A DNA stretch of 64,000 bases, taken from the NCBI GenBank assembly GCA_037043015.1, contig CM073321.1, forward strand, positions 30,730,101 through 30,794,100, read 5' to 3'. Numbering within the stretch: the first letter of the stretch is position 1; the number at the start of each line of letters is the position of its first letter. Positions 45,801 to 57,150 of the stretch are shown in pieces. Source of the DNA: Bryum argenteum. Its lineage: Eukaryota; Streptophyta; Bryopsida; Bryales; Bryaceae. Position numbers and translations under genes: made by a program. Below the pieces are notes generated by a model. It did not search any database and was not told the DNA's origin. It saw only the letters and a program-made list of their open reading frames with translations.

Positions 45801-47254
45801 ACCCAGTCCACCGTGACTGATCGTTACTTCTCTTCCCATGCAGATCCTGAAACATGCCTTTTATGGCCTGGTTGACAAGTGCTACTACAGGGGTTACCTG
45901 CTCTGTGCGGGTAAGAGGGCGAGGGTTGACTATAGGGACTTCATCCACGATGAGTATCCCTAAGACACCAAGAAGAATTGATCGTCTGACGAAATGGCTG
46001 ACCTCAGCCTCGTAACGAGGGCTTCATTCGAGGGAAGCCAACCATTATCTTCTGCAGTTGAGCCGGTGATCGACCTGGGAGCTGAGAGTACGTGGTCGCC
46101 TCAAACTCTGGCTCCAGATACTTCTTCAGACTCCTCGGAGGAGAAGAATAGCGATGACTCTTCCAGTGACTCCGATGGTGACGATTCCGACGACTCGGAC
46201 TATCGTTCGGTTGCCCAAGCGACGGGCAACCCGGTCATGCAATCACCGCAAGCTTCGCCCACAGCACAATCAGCGCAAGCAGCGCCAACAGCACCAACAG
46301 CGAAGGCATCGCCAATAGCACCATCAGCGGTTGCTATGGAGACATCTCCTCCTAGGTCCACTCCAATGAGTGAGGAGCACCGGGCGCAAGGGCCTGATAC
46401 CGAGACCCGACGCACTGGTAAGGAGCCTATGCTAGTGATCCCGTCGAGGCTTGTCACGACGATGACAATGCCTGTTCAATCATCTGCGGATGTTGTGGTC
46501 GGATCACTGGGCAACCTCGAGGCGCTTGCTGAGTCGCGGAGGCCATTGAAACGTCGGCTTGATCATGCAGCTCAGACCACAACTCCGAGTCAACCATTGG
46601 ATGGGGCATCTTGCGCCATGCCCTCATCTACTGTTGCACCTCCACTGGATACAACCCCTCAGAGTAAAGTCTTAAACAAACGGGGGAAACCACTCTATGC
46701 AATCGTGGCGCCTACCCACGTTTACATCGATTTGATTGACGATGACGGTGGAGATCCAAGGGATGAATTCTATGTCATCGACGTCCCAACTCTCGAAGGC
46801 AAAACCATAGAGCTCCCGTCGTCAACACCTTCAAGCTCCCGTCGTCGACACCTTCGAGCTCCCGTCGTCGTAACCGGGCAGTTGACGATACCGAGTTGTT
46901 AGCTCTTGATGCTGATATGTCGGTGAAGAAAGAGAAGGTTGTTGTGGTGTGCAACCTCTCTACTGACCCCATGGCGAATGCAGCAGGAGTTGCGCCTCCT
47001 CCAGGTGCTCCGGGTGTGAAGGTTGAAGAACACTACGGGGAATACAGGAGGAAGTTTGCCGAGGAGGCCAGACTGGCAGTAGAGAAGGCCGAGAAGGAAG
47101 CACAGGACGCAAAGAAGCTCGTAGAACGTGACGCCATGATCGAGTGGATGAAGACCGGTTTAGGACGCGAGCCGCTGCCAGCCTACATTGCTGCAATTGT
47201 TGCAAGCGAGGAGGCGACTCTTCCTTCGACTTCGGACGCCCGAGTTCCGAGCGT

Positions 47255-47715
47255 GCTGTAGATTATCCTCGGGCCTGGGATAATACTGCCACAACCACCG
47301 CCGCTCTACCTAGGAGCGAGGTGGAGCCCTTGCCGCTACCGTTGGGCACAGCTTCTCCAGATTATCCCCGGGCCGGGGATAATCTTGCAGCAATTGGCTC
47401 CGACTCCCAGGCTCAGCCAATTACCGCCGAGAGGGAACCTGAGCATATCGACGATATCCTTGGTGTTACTGATGGATCTGGAGAGGTTGTTGCCGATCAG
47501 CTCAATACGGCTAGAGATTATCCCCGGCCCCAAATTATTCCAGACTCTTCCTCTACGGTGCCCCCTACCGCCAACCAACCTGCCGTGGGTCTCGATTATT
47601 TGATTCTGTCAAGCGCTGCTCCAGTGGTTGAGTCTGCTCATTCACCCGATTCTGGTCTAGAACTCTCTTAGTACGACTAGTTGGTTAGTTATGCCCGGGC
47701 CGGAGATAATGCGGA
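47255..47715 (+). repeat. Four A-type palindromes within coding sequence
   Basis: At about 47,260, 47,358, 47,517 and 47,688 the palindrome is read in one frame as DYPRAWDN, DYPRAGDN, DYPRPQII and SYARAGDN. The surrounding residues differ, so only the DNA motif is repeated. The last copy lies past an in-frame TAG at 47,669 but keeps the frame. Confidence 0.8.
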
Positions 47716-48197
47716 GCAAGGAGTCGAAGTGGAGGACACCGTGGGAGCTTGAGGTATTAAAGAGGGGAGTGCGGAGGTCATTCATGATCCCGCTGCAGCT
47801 CCGGCGTCCAATGAGCAAGCACTCTGGCGAGGACTCAGGTCGATGCCTATGTCTAAGAGTTGGTGGACTATTCGTCCAACCCGACGGACGCAAATCAAGC
47901 GCAAGAGTCACTTGATAACGTAAGTACTTTCACCCTCTCCCCACGACTGCACAACTTGTCGTCGTCAAAACCATCATGATATTGTTTGTCTTGGACTGAA
48001 CGCTCCCGATTTGCTTGCCTGAACTTTGCTTATTCGTCTAGTTTCTCCTGCAGTAGATGGACGACCCTTACTCGTTATGATATTTCTGGAGTTGTCAACG
48101 TTTGCAGTGGCGCGTCATGTATTATAGAATTTTTGGTATTGTTAGTTCTCAGCTTGGTCAAAGTTGACAAACACATCCCTTGTACATGATTGATGTA

Positions 48198-48203
48198 AAT
48201 AAA
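48198..48203 (+). terminator. Poly(A) signal AATAAA between A-type gene 1 and the FCP1-like gene
   Basis: Followed by T-rich sequence. Lies about 280 bp after the last gene 1 donor and about 70 bp before the FCP1-like exon. Same position as in element B. Confidence 0.45.
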
Positions 48204-48274
48204 TTTATTTTTGATATCAATATTTTTGCCTTCAAATTGGAGTGTCATTTGATTTTCCTCAATGTCTTTCTCAG

Positions 48275-49275
48275 TTCACCTTTGTGGGATTCATTCGGCG
48301 CCCAAGGGCCGTGAAATTGCATCAGAATCCGATTGATATCGCCCCAATGCAACGGTTGCAATGCATGTCGTCATTGTGGATTTGCTCAGATCGCAGTGTC
48401 TCTCCTTTCAATCAGGTATCCTCAAGATTATTGTTTCCTTTGATTGCCAGGTAGAATTGATTTCCCGATTTGAGTGTATCTGGCGGCCGAGGTCTCCACT
48501 CGGGCAGACGGTGCCGCCTCGATAGTTGAATGTCGTCCTCGACATCAACGGGATCCTTTGTCAATGTGTGCATCTGCCATAGCCGGGAAAGAATTCTCCC
48601 ATGTGCTCTCCTGGGGACCGGCTCTACGTGGTGGACATTCCAGCGAAGGTGCCTCCAAAGGCGGTCGTCTGCTGCCCGGAAGTGAGGGACTTCTTGGAGA
48701 CCATGTCCGCCCATGTAACGAGGGTTGTGATATGGAGTTCGATGAAGAAGTCCACTGTTGAGGCCGTCATTGACTACCTCTTCAGTGGACTTCCTAAGCC
48801 TTTTGTGATCCTCGGACAAGAGTCTTGTGGCTTGGTTGAGGTTAGCAGCAGTGTCTATTTGTCGTACCCAACCAATGCGCAAAAGAGGATATTTTTGAAA
48901 ACGTTGTCCTCTGCGGTGTTCCCGCTTAGTGACGGAGCTGTTGTGTTTGGGTTGGATAACACTCTCCTCATTGACGACAGTCCTGAGAAGAGTATTTGCA
49001 ACCACACCGGAAACGCCATTTTCCTCAAGCCTTGGGCGAAATCTAGCTCAGACAACAATACTCTGTCTGCCGGGGTTAGTCCGTGGCTACTTGCTCTTCT
49101 CGCCAATTGCAAGCCTGAGAATCTTTGGTCCTATGTCGAGAATCATAGGATTGGTATTCCGCCTCTCAATAAGTATAGCAATTTAGGGAGGTTTATTTTA
49201 GACGGTATGGCCCGGTCGCATAGGAACTTAGGGCATACCTACGACACTCCTTCCTTTCCTAAGTCATTGTCTTGA
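48275..49275 (+). pseudogene. A-type FCP1/NIF-like HAD protein
   Basis: Exon 48,275-48,415 (FTFVGFIRRPRAVKLHQ) ends at donor GTATCC. Exon from 48,451 after TTGATTGCCAG. Motif I reads NVVLDINGILC (Asp kept at 48,541, second Asp is Asn), then AVVCCPEVRDFLETM, RVVIWSSMKKSTVEAVIDYLF and LLIDDSPEKS with the Asp-Asp pair, then AIFLKPW. This order and the DDSP/KPW end are the FCP1/NIF (SCP, TIM50) pattern. TAG codons near 48,522 and 48,580 flank motif I. From 48,601 to the stop at 49,275 the frame is open. FCP1-type proteins dephosphorylate the polymerase II CTD. Altered motif I makes activity doubtful. Confidence 0.7.
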
Positions 49276-49640
49276 TGACGGTTAGGGCGCTCGTTATTCC
49301 TTTTTGAGGACGCAGTAGATAAATATGTAAATAGGTTGCTACTGTATGAATAAGGTTGGTTTAAATAAAGAAGCCGATTATTGTATCATCCTATATGTAC
49401 CGCATCGCGATGTGCTCAATTTTCATTCGTCATTTGTAGATGCATGTTCACTTAGGAATGATGTTGATGATTGTTTCTGTTGTATGATTCTTTATTTGTT
49501 GTTGATTAAGACGTCATTTTTACCCAACCCGGAGATAATCTTTCGAAGTATCAGCTTGTATGATTTCAGTCTTCTGTTCTCTTTATGTCGAATTTGATTT
49601 CAATTTGGTTGTCTCCTTCTTAAGTTCTTCTATGATATGT
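49276..49640. other. Intergenic, A-type
   Basis: AT-rich, no gene. A half palindrome (CCCAACCCGGAGATAATC) at about 49,528. Confidence 0.4.
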
Positions 49641-50545
49641 GCTTGTGAACCTAACGGCAGTTCTTTCCCGCTTGAGTTGTCCCCGCTTCGTGGATAACTC
49701 TTACATGTTCCTACGTCCATCTTTTCTTGACCCACGCCTTGGCTTTCTCGTTTTGTTCTACAAGTCGCCTTCCACCCTCGACGAGTCCGGTGATGAGGAT
49801 GATGTCTCCAACTTAACCTCCGTCCCCGAATGTTCTGTTTGACTCTTAGCAAGTGTTGCCGCCTCTCTCGCGTCGAGGCATTTTGATATGTTCACAGCTA
49901 TGGACGCAGCATCCGCAAAGATGGATTTTACAAGAGATAGTGTTGATGACAATGTTGTCGATAGCCCAGCGAGTCGTGGTCCTATTTGCTCTCCATCTCC
50001 CCTGAAGCGGCTTCGTACATCACCATCGCGGCGGCGCTCCATGTCGCCTGATGCTCTAAACTTAAAAACACCTCATAGGCAGCTCTATTTTGGTGTGGGT
50101 GCTATAGACGTTCCTTTGCGAGATTCAATTGCATGTCCTTCCACCATTAATGTGGGTGGGACGTCCAAAACATCACAACCCACGTTCCAAGTCAACAATT
50201 ATAACAGTAGCAAGACAACAAGATCCGTCGGCAGTGCCCCCGCGACAACTTCGTTCAAAGGGGGATTTCTTGCCTCTTGCAAAGCCACTAGCATTGCGTC
50301 CTCCACCACCAAAGCGAGCTTCTTGCACACCCCGTCTGTATCCTGCGCATGGAGAATTGGCAGCTCCTTCATCTTCTCGTCCTTTGTGTTCTCTTGACTC
50401 CCTTTGTAGGCGTGATGGGGAATGATTGAACACCTGGTTTGCCTGTCGGAGTGAGACTTTGGGTACTAATTGCTTGCCAAACTCTCGTCGCAATGATCTT
50501 ATTCGCGCGCTTTTGAAGCAGCACGAGGCCGAAGCCTAGTTGTTG
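49640..50545 (+). pseudogene. A-type gene 3: acidic then basic protein
   Basis: Counterpart of 22,207-22,693. It reads LDESGDEDDVSNLTSVPE before a TGA near 49,840. From 49,888 an open stretch follows: MDFTRDSVDDNVVDS (similar to the element B pattern), LKRLRTSPSRRRSMSPDALN (NLS-like with SP sites) and a Ser/Thr-rich end. A degraded palindrome (TTGTCCCCGCTTCGTGGATAA) lies at 49,678. The frame beyond 50,397 probably continues after a frameshift. No enzymatic motif. Confidence 0.5.
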
Positions 50546-51165
50546 GAGAATTCAATCAATCTGAATGGCTCTAATTCTAAAGAGACAAAGCCTTAATGTT
50601 TCTCCTTCGTGGTCTTCCTACTCGGTTATGATATCCTTCATCGGCAGGATATATTCAACATATAGTGTTTTGCATTTTAGTGGAACCTAGTAAATCTAAG
50701 ATATCACCGCTTAGCTAGTTGTGCTTAGTTGAGGATTATCCCCTTTCTTGACTATGCATTTATAGCTCTTATGTGATTAGTATATTCCTCGTATATTCCT
50801 CGTATATTCTACATACCTTCTTCTAATTACTCTATCTTTAGTATTATTAAAGGCACAACATTTAATGCCTCTACATTCATTCTCTTATTTCATTTTTTCA
50901 CGATATACCAATGTCAAAATATAGTGTACACTTGTACAATTGTACGTATTCTTCATATTCCAGTACAGCCTTTACCATGTCTTGCAACTATGATCTGACT
51001 TGAATCAATTGTGACTTCTCATGGGGATTAATGTGAACATGGTTCCTATGTGATTCTTCACTATGTTTTGTTCAATGTCTATTTTTAAAAATATTAAATT
51101 GCCAAATCGATGTCTACTTTCTTCTATTTATAGTAAGGTCTCATTTTCTAACCTATTGCTTTGAG
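50546..51165. other. Non-coding, probable right end of the A-type element
   Basis: AT-rich. One half-site GGATTATCCCC near 50,733. By comparison with element B the right end should lie near 50.9 kb. TTGTACGTATT near 50,952 loosely resembles the element B end (ATTACGTGTT) but no confirmed TIR or duplication was found. Confidence 0.35.
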
Positions 51166-51374
51166 ATTGGACCGTTCAACTCTTTCTTTAAGTTTGGCAT
51201 GTGAATTTAAATTTCATATCTTTGAAATACTTCATCAACTTTTTCCTTATCCCCCTTGCGTGTGTGTTTTTCAACATCTCAATATGTCCATTTTGTCTCA
51301 AAATAACGAATATCCCCTTTCAAGGTCTCATCAGAATCAACCTCCACCTTTGTGTTATCGGTCACCGTCGCCAT
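51166..51374 (-). pseudogene. Small unrecognised ORF at the left of hAT2
   Basis: ATG 51,374 (MATVTDNTKVEVDSDE), TGA after ETKWTY, then DVEKHTRKGDKEKVDEV in the same frame. A 5' leader and a GC-rich block lie upstream, as for hAT1 genes. It is the start of a longer gene that is cut off on the left. No family recognised. Confidence 0.4.
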
Positions 51375-51594
51375 GAAGAACAGAGAGTATTTAAAATACT
51401 CCGAAGATATCCCAAGTATGCAAAAACTCGATGAAGCAGCCGCAAGTATTGTGTAAAACGCTGTCTTCTCCCCGCCAACACAAATGCAGCACACGAGAAG
51501 CTAATACCTACGGTTGCAGCCCATTTGAATTGGATAGATTCAAGAAGAAGTGAGGGGAAATGAGGGCCAAGGGCAATTTATCCCCTTAATTTAC

Positions 51595-51755
51595 CAACCC
51601 TAACGACTGGCTGCACGAACCGGTCGCTTGGCCGATGACGACCGCGACCGATGCTGTTCGGCCGGTCCGGCCGACGGATTCTGGCCGGTCGACCCGAGCG
51701 ACTAATTGACGGCCGACCAATGACGGCTGACCGATCTAGGCGGCCGCTCGGGTTT
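51595..51755. repeat. GC-rich block with GACCGGTCGG-type palindromes, copy 1
   Basis: Dense CCGGTCG, GACCGCGACCGA and GGCCGACC words. Similar blocks at 54,290-54,490 and 59,080-59,230. They occupy the positions that G-run blocks hold in hAT1. Confidence 0.6.
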
Positions 51756-54240
51756 TTTTTTTTAAATTTTCTTTTCAGATGTATTACTCAAATCTTAAAA
51801 AATTTCATTGAATCCTTTTTGATCCCTCAAAGATTTCTGTTATTAGATTCTCAGTGATTATTGCACAATGAAAAAAGGAATCCTATGTTGATTTCTAAAA
51901 TGCTATATATTCTTTATTCACGGATACATCTTCACTTTAAATTTTGAGATCAAAACCATTTCGAGTTTACTCTAAAAAGTAAAAATCTTCACAAATTCAA
52001 AGATGTTTCGTACATAAGGCATACATTTGGGTCCAAACAGTTACCTTCTTCTCTATTTTCCTTTTGTAAAAAATTGGCAATTTTCATCATTCAAGGCAAT
52101 GCTCTCTACCATTAAGTTTCATTGAACATACTTTTTGGTACAACGGTAATATTGAGATAAATTTGAAGGGCTTTGTAGTTGGAGATTTCATACTTGCATT
52201 AGCTTTGTTATATGGATTTTCGCTTCAATCTAAAAATGATGAAATTTCTTAAATTCTCTTGTCTACTAATAAAGTATGATCTCGTAACCTATGAGGCTTT
52301 ATGAATCAAACTTTGGGCCTTATGGCCTACAACTGTAACTCTATTACAAGATTGCATGGTTGAAAATGTAAACGGAGTATTCTCATTTTAATATAGGGCT
52401 TTTATTTTGGAAATGCGTCATTTGGTTAAAAATAGGCTTTGAGCTTGAAGAGTCTAGAATCTTAGATCCTATGTTGAATGTTAAAAATACTACCAATATA
52501 TTCTTTGCAATAAACTCCTGATTTTTTCCATGTCAATAACATCTTCAACCAAAAATGATAGATACAAAATAGATTATTTTGCACATAATAACTATGTGAT
52601 GGAGAAAAGTGTTATTGTTATCCATTAAAAATATAATTGAGAACTACACCATACATACACGAATCCATTATTTTCCTTCCACACACAATTGTGTTTGCAA
52701 ATCTTTCCAACACCAAAACTAGAATTTAAATGAAATCTATTCCAAATCCCCAAGACCCTAAACCCTAAATCCTAAACCCTGGACCGTAATTCATAAATCC
52801 TAAACCATAAACCATAAACCACAATCCTATTCACAAGAGATTTTATCCAAGAGATACTCCAAATGAAGAAGTGATGGCTCTTCAAAATATTATATTCCCA
52901 AATCAATCAATCGAAGTTTCTAATATGAGAATAATCAATTTTATTTAACATAAAATCTCAGTACTATACGTGTACAAGATCAAATATGATTAAAACTTGA
53001 TAAGTTGATGATATTATTGCCATATGTTAAAAACATATAGAACGGGATATTTTCATAAATTTATTTGTCTCTCTTTCAACTTCTCTTTATTTATGATTGC
53101 GAAATAGAAAACAATAGAAACGTATGTCAATTACCTTTGTAAGAGGTAAATAAATAACTATTCAAATAAATACAATAAGACAAATGCTACAAATAATTAT
53201 TCAAAAATAATATGTGCAAATTAAGTACAATTATCTGTACTACAATATAAATGTACTCATAGCTTAGTTCAAGGGTGTCAAACAAGTATAGCCAATAATA
53301 GAATTAGTTGTTTAAGCACAATGTTTTTTAATACTAAGTACTACTAAAATAGATACACAACAATGGAGTAATTTCCAATTGCACATCAAATAATATAGAC
53401 CATAAAATGTGGACAAGTTAAGGCCTAAATAGGAAGTTTAGATATTGACTAATACAGTAATTCCAAAGTTATGAAAACTAAATGCTCACCCATGCTCACC
53501 TACATTTTATATATACTTAGATCTCTCCAATGTTAGACATAACTATACTCTCATCAAAGAATACCTTAAATTCCTGGAACGTGATATGAGCGGATTTAGG
53601 GCCACCTCAATGTACACAATAGGGGCCAAGCCATTAATGGGGAAAATACATGACAACATCTCGTTGTGAGAAAGTTGATCCAGGCATTCTCACAATGAGG
53701 CCAGAACATGGCAAAATCTTGTTGAGAGAATGGATCATTTTGTCAAAAGTTGGGAGATAGAAGAAATGAATGTCAATTCATGCCTGGAAGCGTTTTTTTT
53801 ATTCAAATTAAGAAAGAATATTTCAAAAACAAAATTAATGTGAACAAAGAAAAAACATGGACTCTAGCTAATAATAAGAATTGGCCCCATGGCCTTCGTT
53901 TTCCTTCTAGAAATGGGCACCAACTCCCAAGGGCTTCACAGATGGAGGAATTGGCCCCACTTTATTGATTGTTGAATGTCTTCTCCAATTCAAGCCAATT
54001 GGGCATAACAACTCAAAAGGTGAGTGAATTGGCATGGAGATTTGGTGGCCTTCACTCCCCTTGTAAAGAGTCCCTTAATATAAATTTATTTAAAGGCCAG
54101 AGTATCTTTGTCATAAAACATTCTCGTTTTTGACAAAGAGATCTTCTCAACATTCCCTTGTCAGAACATTCCCTGCCCTAATTTAGACGCCACGTGGACC
54201 CGAGAGGCTAAATATAGTACTTTCGAAATGCAAATATGCA
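51756..54240. other. AT-rich non-coding stretch
   Basis: No ORF that looks coding. Contains the telomere-like tract at 52,745-52,830. At 53,269 CAAGGGTGTCAAAC resembles a hAT terminus, but I found no partner or duplication. Confidence 0.5.
52745..52830. repeat. Degenerate telomere-like (CCCTAAA) tract
   Basis: Reads GACCCTAAACCCTAAATCCT and continues with CTAAACCCT and many TAAACCATAAACC variants. The Arabidopsis-type plant telomere repeat on the C-rich strand, strongly mutated. Confidence 0.6.
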
Positions 54241-54289
54241 ATGGAGAGAAGTAATAGAAGTTGTGCAAAGGGGAAGTTTTGGGGAGAGG

Positions 54290-54490
54290 CAAGAAGAGGA
54301 GGGGGAAGGAAGTTCCTGGGCCGACTGATCGACCGGTCACTCGAGAGACCTGGTCGGTCGCGAGGCCGGTCGCCGGTAGCCGGGTCCGTCAAGAGACCGG
54401 TCGTAGGTCGCTCGGATCAGTCGGCCGGGCACCAGCGGCCCAGATTGACCGATCGACCGCGCCATCGGGCGGACGCGATTGGCTGATCGA
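54290..54490. repeat. GC-rich block with GACCGGTCGG-type palindromes, copy 2
   Basis: Contains CGACCGGTCACTCG, GGTCGGTCGCGAGGCCGGTCG and GATCGACC words, similar to 51.6 and 59.1 kb. Confidence 0.6.
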
Positions 54491-54835
54491 TCGTACGGTA
54501 TACCATTCGAAAGTCCCGAATACAGTGGGTCATCACACCCAAAGGATACATACAAGTGTGGAGGCCAATATGATAGAAGATCAAACATTGTTGGCTATAC
54601 GAATTATGGATATGTTCAGAATGCATTCGGGAGTAACGACATACCTTCAGCAACTTTCCTATCTAGTGATGACGATGAGGTGCGGTTCCAACGAGATCTG
54701 CAACAAGCTATACTACTAAGTCAGCAAAAATACATTGAACAGCTTGAAAGTAAAAGAAACTTTAGGCACACAAACTTGTTTGGAGAATCTTCTCGAGGAC
54801 CATGTACACATGGTGCTGCACCAAGACGTAAATAA
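54479..54835 (+). pseudogene. C-terminal fragment of an unrecognised hAT2 gene
   Basis: Open frame reading YSGSSHPKDTYKCGGQYDRR, then FLSSDDDEVRFQRDLQQAIL and a Lys/Arg-rich end, stop at 54,833. The acidic-then-Gln helical segment looks like real protein. It directly follows the GC-rich block with no 5' part, so an internal deletion probably fused the block to the 3' end of a gene. Confidence 0.4.
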
Positions 54836-54839
54836 GCTG

Positions 54840-55794
54840 ATGTAGACTCAGATGAAGAATGATTGTATCATCATACATAGTGCCATCATAATAAAGGTTA
54901 TGTAGTTTTTTGCAACGGATGATGCCTACATCATTATCGCCTTGCTGGGGGCCAATTTCGAAGCTCTACAAATCCATATTTTGTTTTGAATGGATTATCC
55001 GAATGTATGACCATATATATGATATCATATATTGATATATTATGCAATTTGATAATTTCAAGGGCTTTTGTCAAGGTTTCTTGTATTTTTACTATGAGTG
55101 CACTTGGCGGTGATAATTTTCTTTGTTTGGCTTTAAGCCTCTTTTTACAGTCCCACCTAACATATGCAAAGTTCATTAATTTACACAAAAAATGGCATAG
55201 GTAAGAATTGACTTGACTTGATTTGACTTTGGACAAACCAATAATTATCGCATTTACGCAAGGTTGATATAATGAAGAAGTTTCATAGTTCATTATATAT
55301 CCTCAGATGTTGGTTGTCAAGGTTTGAAGGTATTTTTATTGAAGGTATTAAGTTGGGTACATCTTTGGAATTGGGTACATGATGTAGTGATGAGATGTAA
55401 ATTATAGACTTTTATAGCTTGAACAATAATGACAAATTAACAACGTACTTGTGGAAATTGTTAGAAATGATTTTATGCAATACTATAGAAAACCATACAT
55501 GTGTTTTGCATTTGTTTTACAGAAAAATACTGAAGAGAAGTTACTAGATACTTCTAACTAATGAAACCATATATTGATCTATATACGAAAAATATCAGAC
55601 AATTGAAAAAAAGCCATTCATTGCAAGATATAAAAAAACAAGAATGTACTTGAAGTACCTAAATATAGATGGCATGTAATACATTTGACTCCAAAAAATT
55701 GCCTACATCTACATTAGAACTTCGATAAAGAATCTAAAAAGCTAATAAAGCCGCAAGAACTACAACAGATGTGCAGTACTAATTTACTATTTGT
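54840..55794. other. Non-coding, AT-rich
   Basis: No gene seen. Probably 3' flanking sequence of the fragments on both sides. Confidence 0.4.
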
Positions 55795-56150
55795 ACTTGG
55801 TGCAAAAATGGTCATTCGGCACCGGCCAATGGAATGATTCCATGAAGCGGTTGACAACGTGGGACAATGTAAACTTTGCATCCGCCACCATCTCTAAGTA
55901 TTGGTCAAAAGCATTTGCAAAGTCTTGATTTGACCACCGGACATTGTTGTATGTTGCATATTCTCGTAGGCCGTGGACATTGTCTTCTTGAGGATTTGTT
56001 GTGCTATCCCTACTGTAGCAAACTCCTCCGAAGGTCTATCATAGAGGGGAATAATGTCAATGTCATTACTCTCTTTATACAAGTACGCCACCTAAGCATC
56101 CTCCCAATATTGTGCTTGTAGGGTATCGATTCTATCTTCGAGTTTCGTGA
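55795..56150 (-). pseudogene. Unrecognised hAT2 gene fragment
   Basis: Reads KLEDRIDTLQAQYWEDA, a stop, VAYLYKESNDIDIIPLYDRP, then after a frameshift near 55,960 RWSNQDFANAFDQYLEMVAD and VVNRFMESFHWPVPNDHF. The N-terminal part has coiled-coil spacing. It could correspond to the coiled-coil/RING gene of hAT1 by position, but there is no clear sequence match. Confidence 0.4.
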
Positions 56151-56500
56151 ACGTATACAAGGACTGTGAACCGTCGGAACGGTTCACGTTTGTACGAAAC
56201 TTTATCTACAAGCATTAGTCTAATATTTTTATGTTCAAAATCCCCAATAGAGACATTTAGGCTAATTCGTTTGGTTTCCGGTAATTCTATGATAATTGGA
56301 GGGATCTTGCCTAAATGGCCCGGTAATGTTTAGTTTATACTAAATTAGCAATATTAAAATTGTGTCAAAGTAGTATGACATGTTTTTTATTATGTTTTAT
56401 GAATTTTATCATTATTCATAATTACCTAGAATCATCCTAATGAATAAGCATAATCAAAGTAATTAGTTAAAGGCTGCGGATGAAATGCTGGATGAACAAA

Positions 56501-56527
56501 GTTTCATCCGGTAAAACCGGATGAAAC
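56501..56527. repeat. Perfect 12-bp stem hairpin
   Basis: GTTTCATCCGGT, three A, then its exact inverse. Confidence 0.7.
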
Positions 56528-56796
56528 TCTACCACATCCAAGTATCCAACTAGGGAGAGAGAGAGAAATTAGGATTCTAGTTTTTTTGGAGGAGTGGATT
56601 GTGTGAGGAGTGGATTGTGTGCGTGCTAGGAGGAGTTCTAGAGTTTTTGGGGAAAAAAGAAGTGTGTGTGTGTGTTTTTCGGAAAAAAACCTTAGGTAGT
56701 TTTGGCAAGTTTTTTGAGATCTAAGTATTTGGGTGTGTTTTTAAGGAGAGGCCGTTAGTGTGTGTGTGGGGATGCGTGTAGGTGGAAGGGACGAAG

Positions 56797-57150
56797 GGAG
56801 AGGAGTTTCGTAGCCGCCGAATCGGAGCAGCAGAACTTTCAAGCGCAATAGCGCACGATCTACAGCAATTGAGGAGCTAAGCTTTAGGGACAACCTAGAT
56901 CAGGTCGTCTCTTCGAGGACACCTTGCACGCCCAATTCGAAGCAACGAGCTAGGATTTACAGCCGTTGGAAGAAAGAGGAGTTTGGTAGCCGTCGAATCG
57001 GAGCAGCAGAAATTTCAAGGGCGATAGCGCACGATCTAGAGCGATTCAGGAGCTGAGCTTTGGGGACAACCTAGATCAAGTCTTCTTCTTTCCAACGACA
57101 CCTCACACGTTCGATTTGGAGCAATGAGCTAGGAGCCAGAGCTGTTGGAA
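56797..57150. repeat. Tandem duplication, period about 177 bp
   Basis: Two units both starting GAGGAGTTT, with AATCGGAGCAGCAGAA, ATAGCGCACGATCTA and GGGACAACCTAGATCA in the same order, diverged by roughly 15%. Confidence 0.75.

Larger units (their letters stand above)
42775..47919 (+). pseudogene. A-type gene 1, remainder after the element B insertion
   Basis: Resumes the frame broken at 21,847. Exon to 43,917 carries KAAKKKRAHAASALVL, then RFAIIDGQHSVEALRELQ (DGQH at 43,617-43,628) and YNTTNPLKHAQPTWG, ending at donor GTAAGA. Exon 44,236-45,575 reads KFTDLLNIRFRNIDP to ELRMEFYIRLIR. Exon from 45,844 (ILKHAFYGLVDKCYY) leads into a Ser/Asp acidic region (SSDSDGDDSDDSD), Pro/Ala repeats, a coiled coil (EYRRKFAEEARLAVEKAEKE), and a tail with four in-frame palindromes, ending at donor GTAAGT (47,920). 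Exon order matches element B gene 1. Breaks: in-frame TAG near 42,940, 42,970, 43,413 and 45,508, TAA and TGA near 45,961-45,980, and frameshifts near 43,260, 43,725, 44,475, 46,880 and 47,225. Function as for element B gene 1, unknown. Confidence 0.75.

Noticed and set aside
53269..53290. CAAGGGTGTCAAAC as the left terminus of hAT2
   Set aside because: Partial match to the 59,417 terminus, but flanking 8-mers do not agree (right flank ATCTTATC) and the subterminal GC block is absent.
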